From Turicibacter sp. TJ11 (GTDB lineage: Bacteria; Bacillota_I; Bacilli_A; MOL361; Turicibacteraceae), in assembly GCF_021497505.1 (NCBI RefSeq), contig NZ_CP069349.1, positions 1,141,861 to 1,205,860 on the forward strand: a stretch of DNA of 64,000 nt, read 5' to 3'. The stretch's first letter is position 1. Every line of letters starts with the position of its first letter. A program made the position numbers and the translations under genes. The notes beneath the pieces are model-generated. The model worked only from the letters and a program-made list of their open reading frames with translations, was not told the DNA's origin and searched no databases. Shown here one piece after another: positions 28,951 to 37,442 of this stretch.

Positions 28951-30850
28951 TTCGATTGGGAAACTAAATCAAAGTAAAAAAGATTCAAAAACATTTAAAC
29001 GTTTGTTAGGTTATCTATTTAAACATAAGTTAAAATTTACATTCGTTTTAGCTTGTATCGTAACAAGCGCTCTAACAGGAGTTGCCTCTTCTTTATTTTT
29101 ACAAGTCTTGATTGACGATTATATCTCTCCCCTACTACTAGAAGCCGTTCCAAATTTTTCAGGTCTATTTCGTGTTATTTTATTAATGGCCGGCCTTTAT
29201 CTTATTGGGGTCTTAGCTACATTATTTTATAATCGTTTTATGGCTATCATTTCCCAACAAGTGCTAAAAGAAATTCGAGATGAGATGTTTGCTCATATGC
29301 AAACGTTATCGATTAAGTATTTTGATACTCATACACATGGGGATTTAATGAGTCATTATACCAATGATACGGATACATTACGTCAAATGTTATCTCAAAG
29401 TATTCCTCAGTTAATTTCATCATCTATGACGGTTACCGCTGTTTTTTGTTCAATGTTAACGCTAAGCTTTTGGTTAACAGCTGTCGTTATTGTCTTCTTA
29501 GTGATTGCCTTAACGATTGTTAAAACAATCGCTGGACGAAGTGGAAAATTTTTTATTGCCCAACAAAAATCACTCGGTGATGTGAATGGATATATTGAAG
29601 AAATGATTCATGGTCAAAAAGTCGTGAAAGTCTTTTGTTATGAAGATAAGGCAAAAGAAAGATTTAATGTTTTAAATGAACAATTATGCTTAAATTCAAC
29701 AGCAGCTAATAAATACGTTAACATTTTAATGCCAATCATGAATAACCTTGGATACGTATTATACGTGGCAATTGCTTTATTTGGAGGAATTCTTGCCATT
29801 TCTGGTGTTACTAATTTCTCGATCGTTGGAAGTGGCGTTATTTCACTTGGGATGATTGCCTCATTCTTACAACTATCACGTAACTTTATTAATCCGATTG
29901 CACAAATTTCACAACAAATTAACTCGATTGTTATGGCTTTAGCTGGTGCAGAACGTATTTTCGATTTACTTGACGAAGAAAGTGAAAGTGATCATGGTAC
30001 TGTTCATCTTGTTAATGTGACTAGTGACGATGGACATTCAACAGAGTCAAAAGATTATACCGGACACTGGTCTTGGAAACGTGATCTTGGAAATGGAAAA
30101 GTTGAGTATATTGAGTTACAAGGTGATATTGAATTTAACCATGTCGATTTTGAATATGAACCAGGTAAGCGAATTTTACATGATATTAACCTTTACGCTA
30201 AACCAGGTCAAAAAGTAGCATTTGTTGGATCAACCGGAGCGGGAAAAACAACAATCACAAACCTCATTAACCGTTTCTATGATATTGCCAATGGTCAAAT
30301 CACATACGATGGAATACCAATTGATGAAATCAATAAACAAGATCTTCGTCGTTCATTAGGAATCGTTCTTCAAGATGTTAACTTATTTACCGGAACCGTT
30401 CTTGAAAACATTCGATATGGAAAATTAGATGCCACAGATGAAGAATGTATTGAAGCTGCTAAATTAGCAAACGCTCATCAATTTATTGAAATGCTTCCAC
30501 ACGGCTATCAAACCGTTTTATCTGGAGATGGTAGCGGGTTATCACAAGGGCAACGTCAATTAATCTCGATTGCACGAGCAGCCGTCGCTAACCCACCTGT
30601 TATGATTTTAGATGAAGCCACTTCTTCAATTGATACAAGAACAGAAGCCATCGTTCAAAGAGGAATGGATGCATTGATGCATGGACGAACTGTATTTGTC
30701 ATCGCCCATCGTCTATCAACCGTTCAAAATGCCGATGTCATCATTGTGCTTGAACATGGTCGCATTATTGAACGAGGAAATCATGAATCACTAATCGAAA
30801 AACGTGGAAAATACTATCAACTATATACAGGTGCATTCGAACTTGAATAA
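28937..30850 (+). CDS. ABC exporter half-transporter, catalytic partner (pair 2)
   Basis: 637 residues. Membrane domain to about 330, NBD with Walker A GSTGAGKTT, signature LSQGQRQLISIARA, Walker B VMILDEATSSID and H-loop IAHRLSTV, all intact. Between the two domains is an extra segment of about 40 residues (near 350-390, with TGHWSWKRDLGNGKVEY) of a kind seen in several Firmicute exporters. The ATG at 28937 sits after GGAGGGAACG; the ATG at 28922 overlaps that site. It forms a heterodimer with the preceding product under MarR control. Ends in a strong terminator. Confidence 0.85.
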   Translation: MKQSNSIGKLNQSKKDSKTFKRLLGYLFKHKLKFTFVLACIVTSALTGVASSLFLQVLIDDYISPLLLEAVPNFSGLFRVILLMAGLYLIGVLATLFYNRFMAIISQQVLKEIRDEMFAHMQTLSIKYFDTHTHGDLMSHYTNDTDTLRQMLSQSIPQLISSSMTVTAVFCSMLTLSFWLTAVVIVFLVIALTIVKTIAGRSGKFFIAQQKSLGDVNGYIEEMIHGQKVVKVFCYEDKAKERFNVLNEQLCLNSTAANKYVNILMPIMNNLGYVLYVAIALFGGILAISGVTNFSIVGSGVISLGMIASFLQLSRNFINPIAQISQQINSIVMALAGAERIFDLLDEESESDHGTVHLVNVTSDDGHSTESKDYTGHWSWKRDLGNGKVEYIELQGDIEFNHVDFEYEPGKRILHDINLYAKPGQKVAFVGSTGAGKTTITNLINRFYDIANGQITYDGIPIDEINKQDLRRSLGIVLQDVNLFTGTVLENIRYGKLDATDEECIEAAKLANAHQFIEMLPHGYQTVLSGDGSGLSQGQRQLISIARAAVANPPVMILDEATSSIDTRTEAIVQRGMDALMHGRTVFVIAHRLSTVQNADVIIVLEHGRIIERGNHESLIEKRGKYYQLYTGAFELE

Positions 30851-30853
30851 AAT

Positions 30854-30886
30854 AAAAGCTGAATCTCATCGATTCAGCTTTTATTT
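30854..30886 (+). terminator. Terminator of MarR-ABC operon
   Basis: AAAAGCTGAATC (30854-30865) and GATTCAGCTTTT (30871-30882) form a 12-pair stem with a 5-base loop, then ATTTTATT. Confidence 0.9.
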
Positions 30887-31179
30887 TATTCGACAATCTT
30901 TCGTTATTTATATCTCTATTAATCTCAACATTATGTTTTATATAATGATTAGTATTTGAAAATCGAGACAATCTATATAAGGTCATCGCTAGTTGAAAAT
31001 TTATGAAAAAATCTAATGTTTAAATGACTAGAACACTAATTCTTCTTACACTTAACGGTGAGATTCTTGGTATTTAATCACTAATTAAATCATAGGTTAT
31101 ACCATCTCATTTCAATTGATGAGTAATCATTTTAATTAGGTGATTCTTTTTTAAATTAGATCGTAAAGGAAGGTTATTT
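30887..31179. other. AT-rich intergenic region
   Basis: No gene or strong structure recognised. The ribosome site AAAGGAAGG of the next gene is at its right end. Confidence 0.5.
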
Positions 31180-31494
31180 ATGTGGATGATACATCTATTT
31201 TTCTTTACAATAGGTATGGTTTTAATAGTGCTTGGAGTTGGAATGATTTTTTTAAATTGGGTCCCTCATAAGATGATCCGTTTAGATGAGTTGTGTGAGC
31301 GATATGATCATTTAATTGAGGAAGATGAGCTTTGCCACTTTGAGGGTGGTTATCAAACTCTACTTGGAATTTTTCTAACCATAGCTAGTCTTGTGCTTCC
31401 TTACCATTCTAATCCATTGCTCATTTATCTCTTAATTGTTGGTTGCTTTACTGTTTTTTATCGTCCTCTTAAATACTTATATTTTAATCCATAA
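31180..31494 (+). CDS. Small membrane protein, unknown function
   Basis: 104 residues with an N-terminal hydrophobic helix (about 3-25), a charged middle part (DELCERYDHLIEEDEL) and two C-terminal helices (about 60-98). AAAGGAAGGTTATTT precedes the ATG, and a clear terminator follows, so it is a real monocistronic gene. No family recognised. Confidence 0.65.
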   Translation: MWMIHLFFFTIGMVLIVLGVGMIFLNWVPHKMIRLDELCERYDHLIEEDELCHFEGGYQTLLGIFLTIASLVLPYHSNPLLIYLLIVGCFTVFYRPLKYLYFNP

Positions 31495-31500
31495 AAATAA

Positions 31501-31525
31501 CCCACCTAAACTAAGGTGGGCTTTT
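31501..31525 (+). terminator. Terminator after small membrane protein gene
   Basis: CCCACCT (31501-31507) and AGGTGGG (31514-31520) stem, then CTTTTAC. Confidence 0.8.
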
Positions 31526-31527
31526 AC

Positions 31528-31791
31528 TTAACTATGTGGTCGTGCTTCGTATTGCGTCCGCATGGTGAGAATAAACTGATGTTGTTGATGAGATGGAACA
31601 AACTGTTTAGCTACTTTTTTACTCGAAACAAATTCACGATTTCGTTTATGAAAGGTTTGTTTTAAATAACTCATTAAGCTGACGCGTGGCGCTAATTCAA
31701 CTTCCTTAATCATGTTAGCTTTTTGAGCTTCGTTCCCCCACCCTAACCGTTCACTTAAAAATTTCGCTTGTTAATCAACCATCAGAGTCAT
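31528..31791 (-). pseudogene. Small gene with in-frame stop codon, unknown family
   Basis: A good start context (GAAGGGAGAG then ATG 31791) opens a frame that hits TAA at 31773-31771 after six codons, then stays open for 80 more codons (QAKFLSERLGWGNEAQ, then MIKEVELAPRVSLMSYLKQ) to the stop at 31528. One base change would restore a basic protein of about 87 residues. Either it is a pseudogene, or translation starts internally at ATG 31713, which has no ribosome site. No domain recognised. Confidence 0.5.
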
Positions 31792-31866
31792 CTCTCCCTT
31801 CGTCCTACTACATTATACGAAGAAGGCATCCCATTTATTTTAAACTTTTATCACATTTAAGGTAAA

Positions 31867-32343
31867 TTAACAGACATTAGTTGCCTCTTGAGAGTGAAGA
31901 GCACGATCTGGTTTAACTCCTTCACGATCTAAATGACGTTTAATATTTTCAATTCCATGCGTCACCATATCGTGATGAAGATTTTTCTTAATCATCCCAT
32001 CTGGTTGTAGGCCCGTATAAAGATAGGCAATTGAACAGAACATTCCCGCTACTTTTGTTTTTGCTTTAATGTTGATTTTTTCAGTATCAAATTCTAATAA
32101 CAATTCACTATTATCTTGATCATGCATCAGCTGTTTAAATTGTAAAAGCTTTTGTTCTAACGCTTCTAATGAACAGTTTTCACTTTCAAGCATCCAGTGA
32201 CAAGCTAGTTTTAAATCTGCATCACGTTCAAAACGACTGAGCACTAAAAAAATAGCACGTAAAATTTGCTCATCATCTAAAGCATTTTGTTGACAAACAA
32301 TTGAATCATTTGTCATGGTCATATAAAAATAAGAATTTAACAT
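31867..32343 (-). CDS. Hypothetical protein
   Basis: 158 residues, soluble, mostly helical, with Cys at several positions but no metal motif I recognise. Central part DDEQILRAIFLVLSRFERD; C-terminus KRHLDREGVKPDRAL. AAAGGGATGATG precedes the ATG. It stands alone on the minus strand, with an AT-rich 260-base upstream region. Confidence 0.6.
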   Translation of the reverse strand: MLNSYFYMTMTNDSIVCQQNALDDEQILRAIFLVLSRFERDADLKLACHWMLESENCSLEALEQKLLQFKQLMHDQDNSELLLEFDTEKINIKAKTKVAGMFCSIAYLYTGLQPDGMIKKNLHHDMVTHGIENIKRHLDREGVKPDRALHSQEATNVC

Positions 32344-32602
32344 GAAACATCATCCCTTTCTGATTAGCTCTAATTCAGTAGTTTAAATGCGGCACACAAT
32401 CTTTTAAAGAATCATTCCCCCCGTATTTTAACTATTTTAAATTATATCAAATAATAGGAAAAACGCCTACCCTTCCCTCTTATCTAATTGGATATAACCT
32501 CTCATACTTTTCTCACTTCAAAGCAAGTGTGCTCTCATTATCAATCCGGTCTTACTTTCTCAATTCAGTTACTTAGACTCATGACAAAAGCATTTAAAAT
32601 AA
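32344..32602. other. Intergenic region, nothing recognised
   Basis: AT-rich DNA between the hypothetical gene start and the tRNA terminator; it presumably holds the promoter of the gene at 32343. No supported gene. Confidence 0.5.
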
Positions 32603-32656
32603 AAATAAAGCCTGTCGCAACTATTTATTTTTCAAATAGCTCTGACAGGCTTTATT
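32603..32656 (-). terminator. Terminator of the tRNA-Cys array
   Basis: AAATAAAGCCTGTC (32603-32616) pairs with GACAGGCTTTATTT (32643-32656), with an inner stem CTATTT/AAATAG (32621-32626/32634-32639). On the minus strand it follows the last tRNA and ends in TTTTTATTTT. Confidence 0.85.
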
Positions 32657-32669
32657 TAATTATTATCAA

Positions 32670-32743
32670 TGGAGGCGCCAATCGGATTTGAACCGATGAT
32701 CAGGGAGTTGCAGTCCCTTGCCTTACCGCTTGGCTATAGCGCC
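32670..32743 (-). tRNA. tRNA-Cys(GCA), copy 1
   Basis: 74 bases on the minus strand with encoded CCA. Acceptor GGCGCTA/TTGGCGCC region, anticodon loop CTGCAAC (anticodon GCA), T-loop GGTTCAAATCC. Identical to the other two copies. Its own promoter-like -10 TATACT and -35 TTCTCA (17-base spacer) lie upstream. Confidence 0.97.
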
Positions 32744-32879
32744 TTGTGCTTTTGCCTTACAATTTAGTATATGATGACATCATTAACTTGAGAACTAAAC
32801 GTTGAAATAATTTTATCTTTTTCGTGCCTTAACTATGACCTTTAAATGATTCTGGCGGACTTCATTTAATCATTATCAA

Positions 32880-32953
32880 TGGAGGCGCCAATCGGATTTG
32901 AACCGATGATCAGGGAGTTGCAGTCCCTTGCCTTACCGCTTGGCTATAGCGCC
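32880..32953 (-). tRNA. tRNA-Cys(GCA), copy 2
   Basis: Identical to copy 1 in all 74 bases, including CCA. The flanking about 136 bases are also nearly identical to those of copy 1, so the whole transcription unit was duplicated. Confidence 0.97.
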
Positions 32954-33100
32954 TTGTGCTTTTGCCTTACAATTTAGTATATGATGACATCATTAACTTG
33001 AGAACTAAACGTTGAAATAATTTTATCTTTTTCGTGCCTTAACTATGACCTTTCATCATTCTTTAAATGATTCTGGCGGACTTCATTTAATCATTATCAA

Positions 33101-33174
33101 TGGAGGCGCCAATCGGATTTGAACCGATGATCAGGGAGTTGCAGTCCCTTGCCTTACCGCTTGGCTATAGCGCC
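33101..33174 (-). tRNA. tRNA-Cys(GCA), copy 3
   Basis: Identical tRNA sequence. Upstream flank is diverged (CATATATTAAA in place of CATATACTAAA) but keeps a TTCTCA -35 element. It is the promoter-proximal copy on the minus strand. Confidence 0.97.
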
Positions 33175-33266
33175 TGATTGCTTTTGCCTTACAATTTAAT
33201 ATATGCTGACGTCATTCATTTGAGAACAACTTTTTAAAAATAATAAGTTTTAATAATGACTTCTCA

Positions 33267-33290
33267 TTAAAAAAGACACCCTTCGGTGTC
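33267..33290 (-). terminator. Terminator after gene at 33336
   Basis: GACACC (33275-33280), loop CTTC, GGTGTC (33285-33290); on the minus strand followed by TTTTTTAATG. Confidence 0.85.
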
Positions 33291-33335
33291 TCAAAACTTT
33301 TATAAATTTAAACTTATCAAAAGCTGATAATCATT

Positions 33336-33713
33336 TTATCTTTGATAAATATCAAAATATAAGTTTAATAACTGCTCACTCGCCTGTTCAAAGCGAATTT
33401 TTTTAATTAACTCCGTTGTAATTTTTTCTTGATGTTTCGTTTGAGCTAACTTTTGATGAATAAACGTAGGTAACTGCCAAAACCACTCGTTTTGAAGAGG
33501 AAGTGTCTCAATCTCCTCGTCATGTGTAATGAAGTAGGATCTTTCATCTGTGAGTAAATAGTCTTCAAATAACTCTCTTTCTAAATAACCACAAGCAATC
33601 CATAAGGCGACCTTAAAAAGATCGGTTGGTGTTTGACTGAGATGTTGTTTAATCGCCTCACTAAAGCGCTGATAAGGTAGTAAAAACTCTTCTTGAAACG
33701 CCTGGACTAACAC
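33336..33713 (-). CDS. Hypothetical protein, possibly 3' part of a disrupted gene
   Basis: 125 residues, helical, starting at a non-ATG codon (TGT/GTG context, MLVQAFQEEFLLPYQ). No family recognised. It overlaps the end of the SIR2-like fragment by seven bases in another frame and has no ribosome site of its own that I can defend, so it may be the remaining C-terminal part of a larger protein after a deletion. A terminator follows. Confidence 0.4.
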   Translation of the reverse strand: MLVQAFQEEFLLPYQRFSEAIKQHLSQTPTDLFKVALWIACGYLERELFEDYLLTDERSYFITHDEEIETLPLQNEWFWQLPTFIHQKLAQTKHQEKITTELIKKIRFEQASEQLLNLYFDIYQR

Positions 33714-34018
33714 TTCAAGTTTAAAATTTCATCGTGGATTTGATGACTTTGTAAATCTAAATCGAAAATTTCTCGCAACAAATCATAATATTCTTTATGA
33801 CCTCGAAGATTATAATATTTTTGAGGAATTCGCAAATATTCATTCTGAGAATAACATTCTTTTTGTTCTGAAAATGGTCCTGAGAATCGATCAATGACTT
33901 CTTTCCAAGATGGGAAGTTTGAAAGCATGGACACCCCTGCTCCGACAACAATCACGAGTTTATTATCTTCAGATGCTTTTTTTATAATTCGCAAACTTTC
34001 TTGTGTAAAAGGCTTCAA
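33707..34018 (-). pseudogene. SIR2-like domain protein, truncated
   Basis: About 103 residues: VIVVGAGVSMLSNFPSWKEV is the nucleotide-binding start of SIR2-family (defence-type) proteins; EYLRIPQKYYNLRGHKEYY and SHQIHDEILNLK fit the following region. It stops just where family members continue with an IxTTNYD motif, so the catalytic His region is lost. Start is best placed at TTG 34018, eight bases after GGAGG; the frame also reaches ATG 34036. Intact SIR2 proteins of this group deplete NAD during phage attack; this one is very probably dead. Confidence 0.6.
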
Positions 34019-34313
34019 CCTATTCACCTCCATCATGAGCTAAAAACAAATAATCACTTCATATTTGACCTTGATCGATTAAGGCCTTTTTATTTTTAAA
34101 GAAAACGAATGACCTTCATTTAAAGATTTTCACCTTTTTCAGTCATACTTATTAATGACTAATCTATATATCTTAATTTATGTCACTGTTTTCATTCACA
34201 TACCTTTAAGTCATGACTTCTCTATTAAGTCTTTAATAAAATTTCCATTTTATCGTTATAACTCTAGTTGAGTTGGATAAACTAATGATAGTTTTTTAGC
34301 GGGAGTGATTTAA

Positions 34314-34598
34314 ATGAGCTTAAAAGAAACTTATGAATTATTAAAAGCAAAAGAATCTGACTTAGCAAGTGAACTAGAAACTCTACAAGTAAAAATGACG
34401 ATGATAGAAGAGAATATTAATGGCATTGAAAGAAACCCTAACTTTTTAGAAACAGAGGTTCAACCTCTATATGAGTCGTTATGGAACTTACAAAGAGACT
34501 ATAAAAAACATCAAACCGAATGGAATACCGTTCAAATTCAACTTCATCAAATGAATCAAATTTTAGACGATCTCGTAAAAACTGATCAAATCATATAA
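34314..34598 (+). CDS. Small coiled-coil protein, unknown function
   Basis: 94 residues, nearly all helical with heptad-like pattern (ESDLASELETLQVKMTMIEE; later WNTVQIQLHQMNQILDDL). No membrane segment or cysteine. GCGGGAGTGA precedes the ATG. It is convergent with the next gene and shares its terminator. Confidence 0.6.
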   Translation: MSLKETYELLKAKESDLASELETLQVKMTMIEENINGIERNPNFLETEVQPLYESLWNLQRDYKKHQTEWNTVQIQLHQMNQILDDLVKTDQII

Positions 34599-34625
34599 AA
34601 AAGCACGTTTACAGCGTGCTTTTTT
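34597..34625. terminator. Bidirectional terminator shared by convergent genes
   Basis: AAAAAAGCACG (34597-34607) and CGTGCTTTTTT (34615-34625). The stop codon of the minus-strand gene (34609-34611) lies in the loop. Confidence 0.9.
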
Positions 34626-35280
34626 GACATTCATCAAAATAAATCGGATGATAACTTAATAGATATCCTTCACTATCTTCATAATAAAAAATCACGCTAG
34701 CAGCTCCTACTCGACGACACTTTGTTCTTGTGTGCCAATCAAACGTGAAATCAAAATCCTCATCTAATGCTTCTGTTGTTTCATATAAGTCAAAATCAAT
34801 GGTATAGGTTCCATCCTCATTTAACTGACGTTGTTTAAATTGCGGATATATCGTATCTGTTTTAACATTGATGTCTGGTCTAATGATGTAATCACCTAAA
34901 TCTACATACATGCCAACAGCCGTAACTTTTTCATTAAAATATTGATCAATGATAGATAATAACATGCGTTTATCAAAAGAAAGATATAATTGTTCCTCAT
35001 AATTCACTTGATCAATCATAGCAGGATATTCAAGTTGTATTAATTGACTACCAAAATTTAAAAGTTCTAACGTACTTTCCTCACCATGCTCGTAGTCTTT
35101 AAAATGAAGCCTCGTTAAGGCTTTGAAATAGTTATTTAATTCCTGAATTTGTTCCTCTGTTAAAGTTTGATTACTATTTATTTTATCATTGACCGATTTT
35201 ATTCTTATCGAGTCATCATCGCTAAAACAATAAATGATAAACCAAATAACGCTAAACAAAAAGATGATTTCGATTATCAT
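34609..35280 (-). CDS. Membrane-anchored hypothetical protein
   Basis: 223 residues. A hydrophobic N-terminus (about 1-20, IIEIIFLFSVIWFIIYC) acts as a membrane anchor, then an acidic soluble domain (ALDEDFDFTFDWHTRTKCRR near 185). No recognised family. GGAGAGGTGATTAA precedes the ATG. Probably displayed on the outer face, but topology is inferred. Confidence 0.6.
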   Translation of the reverse strand: MIIEIIFLFSVIWFIIYCFSDDDSIRIKSVNDKINSNQTLTEEQIQELNNYFKALTRLHFKDYEHGEESTLELLNFGSQLIQLEYPAMIDQVNYEEQLYLSFDKRMLLSIIDQYFNEKVTAVGMYVDLGDYIIRPDINVKTDTIYPQFKQRQLNEDGTYTIDFDLYETTEALDEDFDFTFDWHTRTKCRRVGAASVIFYYEDSEGYLLSYHPIYFDECQKSTL

Positions 35281-35477
35281 TTAATCACCTCTCCTTTTGA
35301 AGTCAACTATGACTTATTACATCATATTCAATTATTCGCCTAAAAATGACACTAAAAAGACATAATCCCTATTTGGATCTCTCTTTCTGAGTCATAAAAT
35401 GAAGTTTTATCTATCTTCAAATCCTATTTAGCCTTTTTAATTTCTTTAAAGGTTCAAAACACGATTCATCTGCATGA

Positions 35478-35508
35478 AAAAAGTAGCCTTAAAAGAAGGC
35501 TACTTTTT
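35478..35508 (-). terminator. Terminator after gene at 35507
   Basis: AAAAAGTAGCCTT (35478-35490) and AAGGCTACTTTTT (35496-35508), perfect stem. Confidence 0.88.
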
Positions 35509-35836
35509 AACTGCGATGACCATGAGCTGAGACAATTTTATAATCAACCTCATCAATTTGAAATTGCGTTGAAATGGTTTTTCCTAAGATGTGTTGTCCA
35601 AATAAAGAGGATTGCCCATACTTTCCCTCATAGACATTGATCTCGTCATCTGGCACAATCATCACATCTAAAGCCAACTGATTGGTTAAATTTAAAAGTT
35701 TAATTTTATCATACAATTGAATGACGTCTTCTAACTTTAGCTTTCTAGATGGCGCAGGTATTTCTTTTTCTTTAATTTCACGCTCTTTAATTGTTGATAA
35801 ATAATGTTTAAAATAAGTAACCTCTCTTTTATCCAT
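35507..35836 (-). CDS. Hypothetical protein
   Basis: 109 residues, soluble, charged (REIKEKEIPAPSRKLKLEDV). No recognised domain. The frame extends to 35863, but the ATG at 35836 follows GGGGGAGTT. The C-terminus YKIVSAHGHRS runs into the terminator. Monocistronic. Confidence 0.55.
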   Translation of the reverse strand: MDKREVTYFKHYLSTIKEREIKEKEIPAPSRKLKLEDVIQLYDKIKLLNLTNQLALDVMIVPDDEINVYEGKYGQSSLFGQHILGKTISTQFQIDEVDYKIVSAHGHRS

Positions 35837-35863
35837 AACTCCCCCGTTAATCATCAATCTCAT

Positions 35864-36191
35864 CTTACATTTTACAAGTTAGCACATGAATTGTAAATTA
35901 TTATTGATTGATCTCTTAGTCCGTTTGATTGATAAACTCACGTCTATTGCTTGAATAACCTCATTCTTTTTCACCTAAGCTTTATGATAAGCATTTATCT
36001 GACAAAGTTTGATTTTTCTTAATCATTCGATTTAAATAAAAGAAGAGGATTGGTTTATTTTATCAAATCGACCCACACTTTCCTTTAAAGTTCTCATGAA
36101 CTTTTGTTAGATTCTGTAATCTACGTCTTAAATGTTCACTCTGTATTATATAATGTAACAAAACTATTTATATGAGAGAGGGTTGACCTAT
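35864..36191. other. Divergent intergenic region
   Basis: AT-rich, presumably with the promoters of the two flanking genes. No gene seen. GAGAGAGGG at 36174-36182 is the ribosome site of the next gene. Confidence 0.5.
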
Positions 36192-36785
36192 TTGAAAAAA
36201 ATAATCTCTACAATATCTCTATCGGTAACTGCCTTACTCGTCGTTTTTGTCTTACAGTATAATAGTGGTGCCAAAACAACTGAAGAAGCCATGACGATTG
36301 CCGGTTTAACTACCCTTGAAACCCTGTATGAAAAAAAGACAGAAGAAGGAAGTATTCTTTTATATCGAGTTCCTGGAGAAGATCAAATCTCACTTGCCTT
36401 TTTAAATCGTGATTTCTCAGGTTATGAATATGTTGATGGAACGATTCAGTATGAAACAACGAGTCTTGAAGAACAAGCTGGGATTACCTATGTCACTCTT
36501 CGTCAATCAGATGATCTTCCATACACCATTTATGCTGGTGTTACAACTAATCCTGATCTATATGAAGTTCTTGTAACGGAACCAACGTTTAACATCGCAC
36601 ATAGTGCTAAAGTATTTGAATCTGATGTTGAAGGTGTTTATATTTGGATGGCCTATTCTCCAGATTTTAAAGGCGAATCGTTTACGTTAATTGGATTGTC
36701 AGAATCAGGTGAAGTGGTAGGTGATCTTGAACAAAGTGGAACCGAATTAACCATTCATTCCATTGATACCTCTGAAGCACATTAA
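36192..36785 (+). CDS. Secreted or membrane-anchored hypothetical protein
   Basis: About 197 residues. The N-terminus LKKIISTISLSVTALLVVFV is a signal peptide or anchor, and the remainder is acidic and beta-rich (SLAFLNRDFSGYEYVDGTIQ, YIWMAYSPDFKGESFTL). No cysteine lipobox. Start codon is TTG: 36192 is nine bases after GAGAGAGGG, whereas the TTG at 36183 touches it. No family recognised. Terminator follows. Confidence 0.6.
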   Translation: MKKIISTISLSVTALLVVFVLQYNSGAKTTEEAMTIAGLTTLETLYEKKTEEGSILLYRVPGEDQISLAFLNRDFSGYEYVDGTIQYETTSLEEQAGITYVTLRQSDDLPYTIYAGVTTNPDLYEVLVTEPTFNIAHSAKVFESDVEGVYIWMAYSPDFKGESFTLIGLSESGEVVGDLEQSGTELTIHSIDTSEAH

Positions 36786-36812
36786 CGAGTTATGAAACAG
36801 TAAACAATCAAT

Positions 36813-36847
36813 AAAGCCTGTCTCATCATGAATGAGATAGGCTTTTC
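36813..36847 (+). terminator. Terminator after secreted protein gene
   Basis: AAGCCTGTCTCAT and ATGAGATAGGCTT pair with one mismatch, then TTCTTATTT. Confidence 0.8.
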
Positions 36848-36933
36848 TTATTTTTGTCACTTCTTTGAGTCTCTCAGTCAAGAACATCATTTTTTTATGA
36901 ACTTAAGATTTCTAAAATAAATTCAAGCAATAT

Positions 36934-37340
36934 AACCACCAGTGCGAACTGGTGGTTTTCTCTGCGGCTGAAAGCCTCTATTGCCGGCCTAGGCCTGAAA
37001 GGCCTCCTGAAGTCCTTAACTTCTGCACCACATTCACTTATTAATCCTCAAAGGATTTCTTACTTACTCTCTTCATCTTGTTTTTCAGCAACCACTCATT
37101 CAAGCGTCATCAGACCAGTTACCTCTTTCCTATCTCTTTACTAGCAGCTTATCGAATTTTTACACGAATTATCTTGTCACCTTTAGCCTTACTTTCTAAA
37201 TAAAGTGAAATCTTCTTTTATAATTACATTCTACCTCTTATCTCACTTCTCTTAATATTCGTCTACTTTTTACTCTAAGTACCCTTTGATTACCACGCTA
37301 AAAGCTTTCCGGAACCACCCGCATAGCAGGTGGTTTTCAT
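36934..37340 (-). mobile_element. Transposase-less IS200/IS605-like relic with both end hairpins
   Basis: About 400 bases without a gene. One end: AACCACCAGT/ACTGGTGGTT hairpin (36934-36943/36948-36957). Other end: AACCACC/GGTGGTT hairpin (37313-37319/37329-37335) preceded by GCTTTCCGG. Inside lies a GC-rich folded tract near 36963-37012, including GGCCTAGGCC and two AGGCCT palindromes. Terminal hairpins sharing a CCACC stem and an inner structured tract near one end are typical of IS200/IS605 elements and of the guide (omega) RNA at the TnpB right end. No TnpA or TnpB coding remains. Orientation (minus) is inferred from the structured tract. Confidence 0.5.
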
Positions 37341-37349
37341 TTAACACAA

Positions 37350-37386
37350 AAAGAGAAGTCATTTTTAACTTTAATGACTTCTCTTT
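37350..37386 (-). terminator. Terminator of ABC exporter pair 3
   Basis: AAAGAGAAGTCATT (37350-37363) and AATGACTTCTCTTT (37373-37386), perfect 14-pair stem. Confidence 0.88.
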
Positions 37387-37442
37387 CTTCATTTCATTAG
37401 CGATTTACTTTTTCATACTTAATATCAACATAAGTTTTTCAT

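Larger units (their letters stand above)
32657..33200 (-). repeat. Tandem repeat of the tRNA-Cys transcription unit
   Basis: Repeat offset is 210 bases between copies 1 and 2, and 221 between copies 2 and 3. The difference is an 11-base insertion (CATCATTCTTT) in the spacer near 33050. Each unit keeps its own promoter. Confidence 0.9.

Noticed and set aside
32657-33200. Possible CRISPR-like repeat array
   Set aside because: The repeats are three complete tRNA-Cys genes with conserved spacers; repeat and spacer lengths are wrong for CRISPR.
33757-33951. 64-codon frame inside the SIR2-like fragment
   Set aside because: Overlaps the SIR2 signature in another frame and matches nothing.
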